DNA of 64,000 nucleotides from Pyrus communis. Its lineage: Eukaryota > Streptophyta > Magnoliopsida > Rosales > Rosaceae. The position numbers and the translations under genes are program-made. This document shows positions 11,067-21,760 of the stretch, in pieces; position 1 is the stretch's first letter, and every line of letters starts with the position of its first letter. The DNA is taken from positions 15,655,616 through 15,719,615 of the forward strand of contig NC_084819.1 in NCBI RefSeq assembly GCF_963583255.1, read 5' to 3'. The notes below the pieces were generated by a model. The model made no database searches. It was not told the DNA's origin and saw nothing but the letters and a program-made list of their open reading frames with translations.

Positions 11067-12283
11067 TTAGAGACTTTTTAGTCCACTTGTTTTTCGGTGA
11101 AGCCTTGGACACCTCTTTTTTTTTTTTTTTTTTTTAAATTTTTTAGTTAGAGATATGTTAGGATTACATGTAGGTGAGGCTTTGAAAAAAGATAGCAAAA
11201 TTTGGTTATGTGAAATTACATTTTTGCTCATATTTCTTATGCATGTTCTGTTTTAATTAGAGGGTTAAACTGGTAATTTTATAGGGTTTTGGTTGACAAT
11301 GAGTGTTTTATTAATTAGTAGAGATAATACTTTGGAAATTTGGGCCATTTTAAAATTTTATTTTAATATTTATTTAATCAATAATATGTTAAAAATATGG
11401 TAAAATGCATGAATTTTATATGTATTATTGAAAAACGTGTGAAAATAACGTGTTTTAAACGTGAAAAATATGTATCATATGTTAGAGTTTTAAAAAGCGT
11501 ACAATTTAACGAATCATTAATACGTGTACGAAAACACAAAACTTGTTAAACTACGTATGTACATATATAATGAGGATATTATATGCAAATTTACTAACTA
11601 TGAAGTTAAGTGACAATGCTAAATATTTTGAGAATTGTTATTGACACTTCAGAAAAATCATTCTGCTCTTTTCTAATAAAACATATTGTAAGAAATAGTC
11701 AGCAATTTTCATATTATATATAATGTTATGTTTTATACAAGTTATGGAGTGGGATATCGATCCCAGGACTTCAACTACAATGGAAAAATGCTCCTAACTT
11801 GACCGTCCCTTTCACTCCAAACCCTTTGCACTAAACCTTAATGTTAAGCTCTCACCATCACGCACCTTTGTGCTTCTCTCTTTTACAAGTGAAAATCTGT
11901 TTTATGTTTTCACTTATGAATATGGTAAAATAACATTTTTAAAGCACCGATCACAACAAATACCGAGATTAAAGAAAAATGTAACTAGCAATGTTGTTAC
12001 CATTCACCTTCTCTCTCACACTTCTAACACCATTTGCAAATTCTATCAAAGCTGCTAGCAGTTTGGGACTACTTTTTGCAGAGTTAGCCATTCGACAAAG
12101 AACATAAAAAAAAAAATTTATCCAACAAAAACCACTATTCATTAAAATTCTAAAAAACACCACACAAATTAAAATTCGAAAGCTTTAAGTCAAATAAGTA
12201 AAACACACCACAAACATTAATGAGACAAAATTCAAAGTGATAGCAAGAGAAAGAAAGCAAAAACAGAAAGAACATTTTGGTGA
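11067..12283. other. AT-rich spacer downstream of RLK1
   Basis: No gene recognised. It includes the dispersed repeat at 11140-11335. The rest (11340-11740) is very AT-rich with many stops. From about 12284 the sequence becomes homologous to the DNA just downstream of the RLK2 pseudogene (47975 onward), marking the edge of the duplicated receptor-kinase unit. Confidence 0.5.
11140..11335 (+). repeat. Dispersed repeat, inverted copy at 31305-31505
   Basis: About 195 bp including GATTACATGTAGGTGAGG, AGAGGGTTAAACTGGTA and GGTTGACAATGAGTGTTTTA. The reverse complement of 31305-31505 matches it in the same order. A T-rich tract borders both copies at the corresponding place. No coding potential; probably a non-autonomous element of unknown class. 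Confidence 0.75.
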
Positions 12284-12363
12284 GTGGAGAGTCGAAAATA
12301 TTATTGATGAGTGATTGTGTCGTTTCTCCTTTCAGTAGCATGCTTTGTCCTTCTCAAGTTTTC

Positions 12364-15300
12364 TTAATCTTTGAGGTACGAGTCCCTGATTGCACTCATT
12401 TTTCTAACAACTGCGTCCATCAGCATCCGCTCCCTTGGTGACATTGCACAACAAGAAAGTCCTATCTGCATCACTGAAACCAAGCATTCCTTTAATTTCT
12501 TTGCTTTCACCGGGCCACGATTGTTACGTCTGGATAGAGTTTGCTCTTGCACTAAGTCATCGTCGACATGACCATCTGCTTCGAGGTCGAGGATAATTGA
12601 ATGGTCAGCAATGTCCATGACATAGTCAGGCAAAGCCATGGCTACGAATTGGTAAATGCTTAGACCGTCTTTAAACATGTCATTGGTAGGTCTTTTTCCT
12701 ATGAACATTTCCATCAATAGTATTCCATAGCTGTAAACATCTCCCAGTAGGGAAACTTGGCCTCCTGTGCCGTACTCTGCCAGGACATACATACAATATG
12801 TCGTATGCAATTGACTATTAGAACAATATCGGCAGTAATGTATTTTTCATAAATAAATATTAATTAGTTGGTTTTTAGTAATAATTTACTAAGAACATAA
12901 AAAGGAAGTTAGAATGAAAGAAACTTATACCTGGAGGAATGTAGCCTATCGAACCCTTTAGCTGAGATGACATTGTTTGACTGAAGGATGGATCATTTGA
13001 TGTTTCAAAAAGGAACCTTGCTAAACCAAAATCCCCAACATGGGCTACCATATCTTCATCAAGAAGTACGTTGCTCGGCTTTAGATCACAATGAACAATG
13101 GCCGGTTCACAATGGTGGTGGAGATAATCTAGCGCAAAAGCAATATCAATGGCAATGTTCAATCTTTGCATGAAACTTAATCTCTTACTTGGAGATTCCT
13201 CCTCATCTCTTGGATACAACAACGAGTCCAGACTTCCATTTGCCATGAACTCAAAAACTAGACTTTTGAAGTCAAGACCCTGATTATCAATGCTCGAGCA
13301 AGCAGTTATGATCTTGAGAAGATTACGGTGCCTTATTCTCCTTAAAACTTTGCATTCATCTATGAAACTCTTGGAAGCTCCTTGTTGTTGAAGGTTTAAT
13401 ACCTTAACAGCAACTACCGTTCCATCAGTAGGAATTACCCCTTTATAAACAAAACCAAAACTTCCTGAACCAATAAGATTATTCACAGAGAACCCGTTAG
13501 TTGATTCAAAGAGTTGTGAGTAGGAGACACCAGATTTCCAATCCTTATTAGAACGTGAAGTTGCAAGTCTATCTCTTGACTTTTTCAACATTGAACAAGC
13601 ACCAAAGAAGCATGATAGAGCAATTATGATTGCAAGTACACCGGCTATGGGGATGACTACTTTTGGGGAATGTAGTCCTCGAGATGAATGGTGTTTTTTG
13701 GGGGGGCATGGAGGTAGATGTAATTGTGGGATGCCACCACAGAGCCTATGATTTCCAAGAATAGAGACACCACTAAAATTTGCAAAAATACCTTCTTTAG
13801 GCAACTCGCCCTCAAAATCATTATATGAAAGATTGAGATACTTGAGAGCACCAAGCTTGCCTAAGAATTCAGGAATTTGCCCAGACAAGTTGTTGCTTGA
13901 AATATCAAGTTTTTCCAAGCCTTTTAAATCTTTGAAAGATTGAGGAATTGTTCCTTCAAACTTATTACCTTGCAAATACAATCTCTCCAAACTAGTACAA
14001 CTGCCAAGGGAGCTTGGGATTGCACCTGATAAATTGTTTCTTAAGACATTTAGGCTCGTAAGATGCACTAAATAACCCACCTCAACGGGCAGCGGACCAG
14101 TCAAATAATTGCCAGACAAGTCTAAAGAAATTGAAAGGGATGAAAGCTCCATAAGCGTTTTAGGTATGGTGCCCTTAAGGTTGTTACTGGAAAGGCCAAG
14201 ATATAATAGATTTCGGCAGTTTCCAAGACTTGGAGGTATAATGCCCTCAAACTTGTTTTCAACCATGAAGATGTATGTTAATGAAGTCATGTTGCCAATG
14301 GATGAAGGGATTGGCCCAGAAAATTTGTTGCCATTCAAAACCAGTTTCACTAACTTCTCAAGCTTCCCAATTTCATGAGGGACACTACCACCCAAATGGT
14401 TAAGTTCTACTGATAGAAAGGTCAAGTTTATAAGATTTCCAATGCCTCTAGGGATGCTTCCATGTATCAAATTTTCTCCAAGAGAAAGATATATCAGATG
14501 GGTCAAGTTGGCTATGGATCCCGAGATTTCTCCTCCGAACTTATTAAAGGAAAGACCCAAGGTCTCCAAACTAGTACAATTAGCCAAGAATTTGAGAAAA
14601 TTCAGGTCACCAGCTGTTCCACTTCCCAGTTTATTGCCTTCAACGCTTAGCCAATATAAGCTTTGCAAGCCTCCGAGATTTTCACCAGGGATTGTCCCAG
14701 TAAGGTCATTCAGACCAAGATCAAGCGCCTGAAGTCTAGAAGCATTGGAAAACGATGCAGGAATATTTCCTGTGAATTTGTTCCCACCACATAAAAATTC
14801 TACGAGATTGGGAAGCATAATGCCAATATTTGGTGGTAGCTCTCCATGCAACTGGTTCTTAGCAACACTGATATAGTGAATGGAAGAAATATTATAGATT
14901 CTAGATGGAACCATACCTGACAAATTATTGAATGGAACTATGAAACTCTCCAAGCCTATTAGATACCCAAGCTCATTGGGTATGCTTCCTTGCAAATTGT
15001 TGGCGCCAAGACGAAGACTAGTCAAAGAAGAAAAGTTTCCTATCCAACCTGGGATGGTTCCACTGAGATTGTTTCGTGAAAGCTCCAGATGAGTTAAACG
15101 CAACAATGAACTGAGCTGGACTGGAATCGACCCAGTAATCCCATTGGCTTCAAGATCAAGCGTTCTTAGTTGTGCGCAGTGCGATATATTAGGTGGAATT
15201 TTCCCGCTGAAAGAATTGCGAGACAGGTTGAGGTATTGCAAGCTTCTTAGACGACCCATTTCTTGAGGAATTTCACCACGAAAGGTGTTATTTTGCAGGT

Positions 15301-15643
15301 TAAGTCCAGTGATGTAAGTAAGATTTCCAATGGAAGGTGGTAGGGAGCCTACCAATTTTTGAGCTTCCAAGTTCAAAATCAAGACTCTTTTCGTGGAACG
15401 GTAGCAAGTAACCCCAACCCAACTGCAGAAATCGATGGAATGATTCCATGAGCTCATGACATTGAGAGGATCTCCAGTTATTCTTTTCTTGAAATCGAGC
15501 AAAGCCAAGCGGTCAGATTCGTTTCCAACAAGAGTAGGGCTGTGAACTGCTGCAGATTCAGGACATGTGATCATCCATAAAAGAATGAAACCATGCAGGT
15601 ATTTCGACAAAACCAGCTTTCCATTGGTGCGTGAATGCTCCAT
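12364..15643 (-). CDS. LRR receptor-like kinase, EFR/Xa21-type (RLK1)
   Basis: Two exons, 15643-12931 and 12776-12364; the 154-bp intron has GT/AG ends, and joining keeps frame through PPEYGT for 1041 residues. The ATG at 15643 begins a signal peptide (about 1-33). An LRRNT-like cap follows (LALLDFKKRITGDP, then CSWVGVTC), then 22 leucine-rich repeats to about residue 620, a membrane helix (about 659-683) and a cytoplasmic Ser/Thr kinase: glycine loop IGSGSFGFVYKG (about 722), VAVK lysine (about 745), catalytic loop HCDLKPSN (about 852), DFG (about 870). Cys in place of Arg before the catalytic Asp makes it non-RD, as in LRR-XII immune receptors such as EFR and Xa21. Family knowledge suggests a plasma-membrane sensor of microbial patterns; the ligand cannot be told. 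No lesion seen. RLK2 and RLK3 are broken relatives. Confidence 0.95.
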
Positions 15644-15905
15644 GTTTGGTCTAAATTGCAGAGGAAATTAATCAGAAAACTTTTTAAACTGAGATAGCAG
15701 CTGTGAGGTCCAAAAATAATAAAGCTCCCACTGTGTCTTATAATTAAGGAATAACAGAAGAGTCATCAACATAGTTCACAAAAGATAATCACTTGAGAGA
15801 AAAAAGACATTGTTTGGTACTAATGCACCCGCTTTTTCTCCACAACTGTTTATAGTCTCTTCAAAATGAAAATTTATTCCCCATAACATACCTTGAGTTT
15901 TATAA
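15644..15905 (-). promoter_or_regulatory. RLK1 proximal upstream region with a recurrent module
   Basis: Immediately 5' of RLK1. The first ~80 bp resemble the DNA upstream of RLK2 (53170-53230; shared AATAATA.AGCTC phrase). The next part (15735-15900) contains GACATTGTTTGGTACTAAT, which recurs near 30380, 30440, 59200 and 60570 with similar flanks (TTAAGGAA.AA.AGAAGAGTC before it). I cannot place a TATA box or start site with confidence, so regulatory function is inferred only from position. Confidence 0.45.
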
Positions 15906-16189
15906 AAGGGGGTTTTGATATAAGTGCCTCAATTTTAAGTATTTTGAATCAAACATCTATAGCTTTTAAAATTTTGATCCAACATTTTTCTACTAATTTT
16001 TAATTAAAAAATTATGATTTTTATGAGATTTAATTTACCAATTAGTTCACAAATTAATATCACAAATCTCCTAAAACCACAACAAATTATTTTTTTCTAC
16101 TATGTTATCTTATTATAATTCGTTTGAAAAGAAATTTTTTTTAGCTTAACTAAACTTTTTTTTTGTTTTTAATTCTCATAATGCATCAA

Positions 16190-16600
16190 ACATCATATTA
16201 ACATACATTTATGAGATATAGCATGCACATACATTAAATATAACGTACCAATCATTTAGTACATTATTGGTACGTTATATAAATTTCATTTGGGTACGTA
16301 TTAGTATTTTGGTAAGTTATAAAATATTAATTTTGGTACATTATGTAATTATTTATTAGGAAAACTAATGAAAAAGGTTTGAAAACTTTGAGTTTTAACG
16401 ATAAGGACAAAATGAAAAGTAAAGTGAATAGTACTATGATTGACTTTTTAGCGTAAAAATGTGGTTTTTCGTTAAAGTGAACAGTACTGGGTGATTTTCG
16501 TTAAAGTTCCCTTATTTATTTGGTACGTACCAAGTTATTAGTACTTTGTGTTATCCTTATTTGGTACGTACCAAGTTATTGGTACGTTTTGTTATCCTTA
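16190..16600. repeat. GGTACGTT-rich degenerate repeats upstream of RLK1
   Basis: At least eight GGTAC(G/A)TT or complementary AACGTACC phrases occur between 16246 and 16590. They include two copies of TTATTTGGTACGTACCAAGT about 44 bp apart (near 16512 and 16556). Similar phrases occur at 53572-54110 upstream of RLK2. The block is interrupted by the dispersed repeat at 16358-16511. Confidence 0.7.
16358..16511. repeat. Dispersed repeat of Maleae type
   Basis: About 154 bp from AGGAAAACTAATGAAAAAGG to GTTAAAGTTCCC, with internal phrases GTGAATAGTACTATGATTGA and TGGTTTTTCGTTAAAGTGAA. I recall very similar sequences scattered through apple and pear gene flanks. That is memory, not a search. It is non-coding and contains a local duplication (TTTTCGTTAAAGTGAACAG, then TTTTCGTTAAAGTTCC). 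Confidence 0.65.
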
Positions 16601-16772
16601 TTTTAATTATAAAATAACTCTTATTTTTTTATATGTAGAAAATGTTGAGTTGAAAACTAAAAAAATTATATTCCATCCAATTAATCTTCATCCCACTAGA
16701 TATAATTGAATCCTTAAATTGAGGACGGATGAGATTCCATAAAAATAGCAATTAATTAATTAATATGATTGG

Positions 16773-16971
16773 TGTTGCATTCATATTTAGAATAGGAATG
16801 TGATTGTGTAAATCTTAGTGTATCTAGGGATATCTTAGAATATTCCCTTTAGTAGATATTATCCTATTAAAGTTGTAATCCTATTAGCGTAAGGATTTAA
16901 TCTATCATACTACTATAAATAAAGGCACAATGGTGTGATACAAGACACACCTCGCAATTAGGCCTACAACA
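16773..16971 (+). mobile_element. Solo copia LTR
   Basis: 199 bp starting TGTTGCATTC and ending CTACAACA, flanked by ATTGG (16768-16772) and ATTAG (16972-16976), a target duplication with one mismatch. Its promoter-like core ACTATAAATAAAGGCACAAT matches the LTRs at 1154-1371 and 3849-4108. No internal sequence is attached, so it is what remains after LTR-LTR recombination. Confidence 0.85.
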
Positions 16972-16976
16972 ATTAG

Positions 16977-18551
16977 GTGCAGTTTTTATATGAAAATTAA
17001 TTTAAAATGAATTTAAAAAACACTTAAGTTAAGAATATTCTTGGAATATAAGGTTTAATCAAAAGTGAAAGCACTATAATCAAATCAATCAAGGGAAACT
17101 TGATATAAGTCCAATTTTTTGAGCCAATAGTAGAAATAATCCAATTTATTAAAATAAGTCCAATTTGTTATATTTAATTATCTAATTATCAATAGTTATT
17201 TGTTCAATGATAAGATTTATTGTAAAAATCAAATTTCTTCCCAATTATCTCTTTGCTTATTTCTTTTTATTTATCTTTTTGTTATTTCTTGTTCTTCCTC
17301 CTACTTTAAACCCCATTTATAGATTTTATTTTTAATTTTAATAATCAACCTATGTCACAGGTTAATTATATTTATCTACCTATATGACAAATTTTTTTTT
17401 TATAATCAACCTGTCACAGATTAATGTGTCTTGATTGTAGGTATGTTATGTTTTTTTACCTTTTAATTAGGTTCCATATCTCACGTATAGGTATTATATA
17501 CACTCATATATTTGTTACTTGAGTTAGGGTAGAATGTTTTGCAGATAAATATATGTTAGTATATTAGTTTTTTTTTTGTTATAAGATATTAAATATATTC
17601 TTTTGGAGTTGGAAAATGCATAATATTAGAAGATTTTAATTGATTTTTAATATTTTTAGAAAATATAAAATGAGTATAAAAGAAATAAAAACATATAATT
17701 AGATAACTGGACTCACTCCTAAAAACACTCTACATTTTTGGATCTGGATCTAAAAGCCCCTATAATCAAAAGTCTTCCCTGCTGCACTTTGTCTAGTGGA
17801 AGAAATCGGATGACGGATGAGTGAATAAGAAAAGGGACACTGGTATGCATGGTATCTCAAATAAATAACGCACCATTGTATAATTTTAGTTTTAATACCG
17901 CCACCCACAACAACATTCTAAACGAACTTAAGTCCTCTTAAAGAGAGACATGCGCAATTCAAATCCTTGTAATTGATTGTTTAGGCAAGAAATGAACATA
18001 TTCACTTAAGAAAATGACTATCATGCACAGAAGAAGGCCATTCACTAATTATTAATTACTAATTACATGTTTTATCCCGTTTAAATCATACTAGAAAGGA
18101 CGAGTTGAGAGAAATTTAGAGAAATTGGAGAAATTATTAACCAGAGAACTAAGTAAAACTTTTGAAGGTTTTAAGTCCCACTTGCATTGGCTTCCTAGTT
18201 TACCAGAAGTAAGTAAAGAGCTGCAGAATTTGTACCAAATGAAAAAATTATAGAAGTTTTTGGGAATGTGGGAAGTAAAGAATGAGATTGGTTATACTCC
18301 TCTCTGATCGATCTAATTTCTCATTTTTCATATATTGAATTACGGATTGGTAGTGATAAGCCAAATTCGAATTTGAAAAAAAAAAAGAAAAAAATCTTAG
18401 ATTAAATTTCTAGTTTTGAATTTTGCCCGAACAAAACTGAAGTGTATTTCATTTTGTGGGGTTGAAGAACTGAAATACTCAAGTTAATTAGGGGTTTGTG
18501 GGGCTAAAGAACTCTAGTCTATTTCATCTGCTTGATGAGCCACACTGGACG
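16977..18551. other. AT-rich region upstream of RLK1
   Basis: No gene recognised. It holds a short inverted pair around 17340-17430 (AATCAACCTATGTCACAGGTTA and AATCAACCTGTCACAGATTA). GATAAGCCAAATTCGAATTT (18356-18375) has a counterpart at 54730-54749, so the RLK1/RLK2 segmental homology continues here. The remainder is stop-rich. Confidence 0.5.
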
Positions 18552-18653
18552 ACAGATTCTATAAATCAATGTTGGTGGAGGTGTTGTTCCGCAGCCTCAG
18601 GAAGAACAGAGCAATGTGTTTGAAATATGGTTTGACCGAAACTTTTTTATAAA
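18552..18653. repeat. Duplicated segment, part left of the gypsy insertion
   Basis: Matches 57419-57518 with few changes (CAGATTCTATAAATCAATGT, GGAGGTGTTGTTCCGC). It stops at ATAAA, exactly where the gypsy element starts. The homology resumes at 28283 with the second ATAAA. Confidence 0.9.
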
Positions 18654-19634
18654 TGTAAACACGAAAATTTTGTAACGAATGAAACAAAAATACGTGTACA
18701 AAGTAGATTTGTATTAATTGAAATTTGTAGGGTTATAATCTCTGTTTACAACTTTCCTGTTATTCAGTTTTCAAATTTGATGTAGATGCGTAGGCTGTTG
18801 ATCCAAGGGTCGCGATGACTTGATCTCGGACGAACGATTGAACGATTGCTTCAAGTTTTGAGCTTGAAACAATGCATGGATGGTCTTCACCGCAAGGTTT
18901 GTGTATGACCTGCGGCAAATGTTATGTTGACGCAGGATTTTGTTGATTCAAGGGTCTTGGCGACTTGATCTTGAATCGAATGTCATTACAAGTTTTGAGC
19001 TTGCAACAAAGTCTTGAAGGAATCGGCACAAGTTCTTGTTGATTCTTCTAGGGAATGCTTCGGCTTTGGTGGAAAGAAAGCTTCGGCTTTGGTTGTGAGT
19101 TCTTTGAAGAGAGATTTAGTAACGTATTAATCTTCAAAGAATTGTGCAGAGGTTCTTCTGGATGTAGAAATTTTCAACCCTTCAATGTAGAAATTGTTGA
19201 CCTTATGTGTATATTGGGACCTTGTATTTATAGACTTCTCAAATCTTTCCTTTGGATGGATTTGGCTTTGATTTGTGTCTTGATTCGTCCATGGGAGAAT
19301 TTAGGCATGTTTTGTGTCTTATTTCAGCTACTTTCCCTTGCTTGGCCGAGTTCTAAGGCTTCATAGGGCTTCTTGCCTATTTTGTAAGCAATCTTCAATT
19401 CTTGCTTGTTTTATGAGGATGCTTTAGCTTTCTTTCCGGTTTTAGGAGCAATTTGGACCCCTTGCTGATTTTAAGGGAGATTTCTCCCCTTTGCCGAATT
19501 TTGGGAATGATTTGTACTTCCTTTGCTTGATTTATGCCACATGTCATTGATGACTTGTCCATTTGTAATGAGTCATACTCCACATGGAGCTTTGTGATGC
19601 ATCATTTGTATGCAACAAAATTTACATGTCTACA
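18654..19634 (-). repeat. 3' LTR of gypsy element (long form)
   Basis: 981 bp. It contains ~390 bp (about 19160-19548) absent from the other LTR. Iterated phrases of the type CAAGGGTC..GACTTGATCT occur near 18805 and 18948. Confidence 0.92.
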
Positions 19635-19652
19635 AATACCCCCACTTCAAGG
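19635..19652 (-). other. Polypurine tract of gypsy element
   Basis: Read on the minus strand, CTTGAAGTGGGGGTATT directly abuts the 3' LTR. The G-rich purine run is in the position of a plus-strand priming site. A near-identical phrase occurs alone at 28722-28738. Confidence 0.75.
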
Positions 19653-19722
19653 CGCGTTGTAGGCATGTGCTTGTCACATGTAGGAAATGTGTTTTGAAGT
19701 CTTGCAATGTGAATGTTCTAAC

Positions 19723-19975
19723 TCAAGGGTCGTCGAGACTTGATCTTGAATTAGTTTGCTTCTCTAAGAGCTGTAGAGGCATATTTCTTGAATTGAAATA
19801 ATGAATTTCGTCAAGGGCCATTGAGCCATATTTCTTAAACAAAACATTTCTTCAAGGGCCGTGGAGGCTTGATCTTGAATGAAATGAAAATTTTTCCTTC
19901 AAGGGCCGTAGAGGCTTGATCTTGAATGAAATGAATTTTTTTCTTCAAGGTCCGTAGAGGCTTGATCTTAGATGA
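19723..19975 (-). repeat. Tandem ~47-bp repeats in gypsy 3' region
   Basis: Three close copies of a unit containing CAAGGGCCGTAGAGGCTTGA and TCTTGAATGAAATGAA (about 19850-19975), with diverged forms near 19720 and 19815. The same core with GGGTC in place of GGGCC appears inside the LTRs. Non-coding. Confidence 0.8.
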
Positions 19976-21622
19976 AAATTTTGAAAATAGATAAATCGGC
20001 ACATATTTGTTGTGTGTATTTGATTTTCGATAATCTTTGACAAAATACATTTGGTGTATTTTGAGACTTGAATTTTTCCTTGTGGTTGTGGGAAAAAATG
20101 TTTTTCCTTCCTTAGGAATCTCCTTCAATTTTGGTAATGAGGGTGCTTTCCTTCAAGATGTTGGAAAGTTTTGGTGATTTCCTTCAAGGTGTTGGAAAGC
20201 TCTTACTGCTTGTCCTTGGGTAAGTAGGATTTGCATTTTTTGCCCTTTCCTCTATTTTTTTTTTTTCTTTTTTCTACCAAGGGGGTGTTTTCCCCTTTGT
20301 TTTGGGAAATTTGAAGACTTGTCCTTACTTTGGAAGGATTTCCTCTTGTATTTTGGCAAGGAAAAGTTCTTTCCTTTAATGTTTTAGAAATTTTGAAGCC
20401 ATTTCCTTATTTCTTTGCAGATTTTTTTTGCAAAAAACAACATTTTTTTTTCCTTGTGCCTAAATTACCTTGCCATTTTTTGCTTGGAATTTGCTTCCTT
20501 CTTTTGGTTGGAATGTACTTCCTTCTTTCAATTTTCCTTTTACTATTTGGTATATACTTTCCCTTATAGCATTAGGAAGCAATTAACCCTTATTTATAGG
20601 ACAATTGGGGGTGTGTTTTTGTCACAAACCACCCTTGCCATGCACTACCACTATGCTTGCTACTGTGCCATGTGCAATTGCTGCTTGTTGCCGTGAGTTT
20701 TGTTGTTTGGTGCTTGCTGCAGCGGTGTTACGATGTGTAGTGCCTTTTGGTCGCAGTTTACCTCAGTGGTGACGTTGTTGTGCAGTGCAAGAAACTGCTT
20801 GCGTAGTGCGATTTCATAGCACTTTGGTTTTCTTTGCTACTCTAGCATGCTTTAAAGGACCATCTTGTAGCTGCCCTTTTTGCCATGTTGCTCAAGCTTT
20901 TGTGGCTAATTTCTTCTCGTTGTTGTGACTTGACCATTGTCATCTTTCAACGCTCACGAGCTTTTTTTCGCATGTCTTTCGTTTTAGTGAAGCAATGTTG
21001 TTTCTTGCTGCCCCACCCTTATGCTTATGTTGCCTTGTTTATTTTGTTGCAGCCATGGTATTTTTCAAATGCTTTAAGAGTAACACCATCACTATTATTG
21101 CGAAGGAAAACGATTCACAAGATAGGGGAACGACGTTGAAACTTTGTGCGCTGTTGACTGGCCCTAAGGTGCTTGTTCTTCCTGCGAAAGACAACTCAAT
21201 GCATATCAAGTCGTGGTCTTCCGAAGTATCTTAGGAGGTGACAAATTTTGGTCAACTGAATATGAACAAGAAGGCATGTACATCGAAGATTCTTATTTTG
21301 AATCCTTTGCATCATGTTCGTGATAATCCACCAACTTCGTTTGAGCTTCTTGGTGATTCCATCCATAGAGAAATTATAACTTGGAATGGTATCATGTCGA
21401 CTACTGGAGAAGCCATCTTTGCTAAATTTTATTAAGAGTGGCTTGAAAAAGTCTTGAGTCGATCCAAAGATGTGCTTACTAGCGTGGGTCTTTATCATGC
21501 CGTATACGCGTCTTTGTTTAATTATATTCAAAGGAATGGTGGATTTTTTTTTTATGGTTTTGATTTTGATGGTGATTTTGATTTTTGATTTTTCCGTACA
21601 TAGTTTATACTCTTGTGGGCCA
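19976..21622 (-). other. Gypsy 3' non-coding region
   Basis: About 1.65 kb between the repeat clusters, part of a ~2-kb region between integrase and the 3' LTR. T-rich, with many short open frames on both strands but no protein I recognise. Long 3' untranslated regions are known in some plant Ty3/gypsy lineages. Nothing else supported. Confidence 0.55.
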
Positions 21623-21760
21623 GGAGCGTTGAGTGTCGCCTTTTAAGCTCGTGCGAACAAGGAGCGTTGAGTGTCGCCTTTTAAGCTCGTGCGAACAAGG
21701 AGCATTGAGTGTTGCCTTTTAAGCTCATGCGAACAAGGAGTGTTTGTTGCCCTGTGCAGT
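21623..21760 (-). repeat. 38-bp tandem repeat, three units plus a partial
   Basis: Units at 21623-21660, 21661-21698 and 21699-21736 start GGAGCGTTGAGTGTCGCCTT (third unit GGAGCATTGAGTGTTGCC). A degraded fourth follows. The first two are identical. They lie just past the integrase 3' end. Confidence 0.9.

Noticed and set aside
13657..14732. Several open frames on the plus strand inside RLK1 (for example 14109-14378, 14442-14732)
   Set aside because: They are antisense shadows of the LRR coding sequence; their periodic composition comes from the repeats on the other strand.
19635..19652. Initially considered as a plus-strand primer-binding site after the left LTR
   Set aside because: Coding runs on the minus strand, and the sequence read that way is a G-rich polypurine tract; the true primer site is at 27669-27686.
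20330..21234. Overlapping plus-strand frames in the gypsy 3' region
   Set aside because: They lie antisense to the element in T-rich DNA and give Phe/Leu-rich peptides with no family features.
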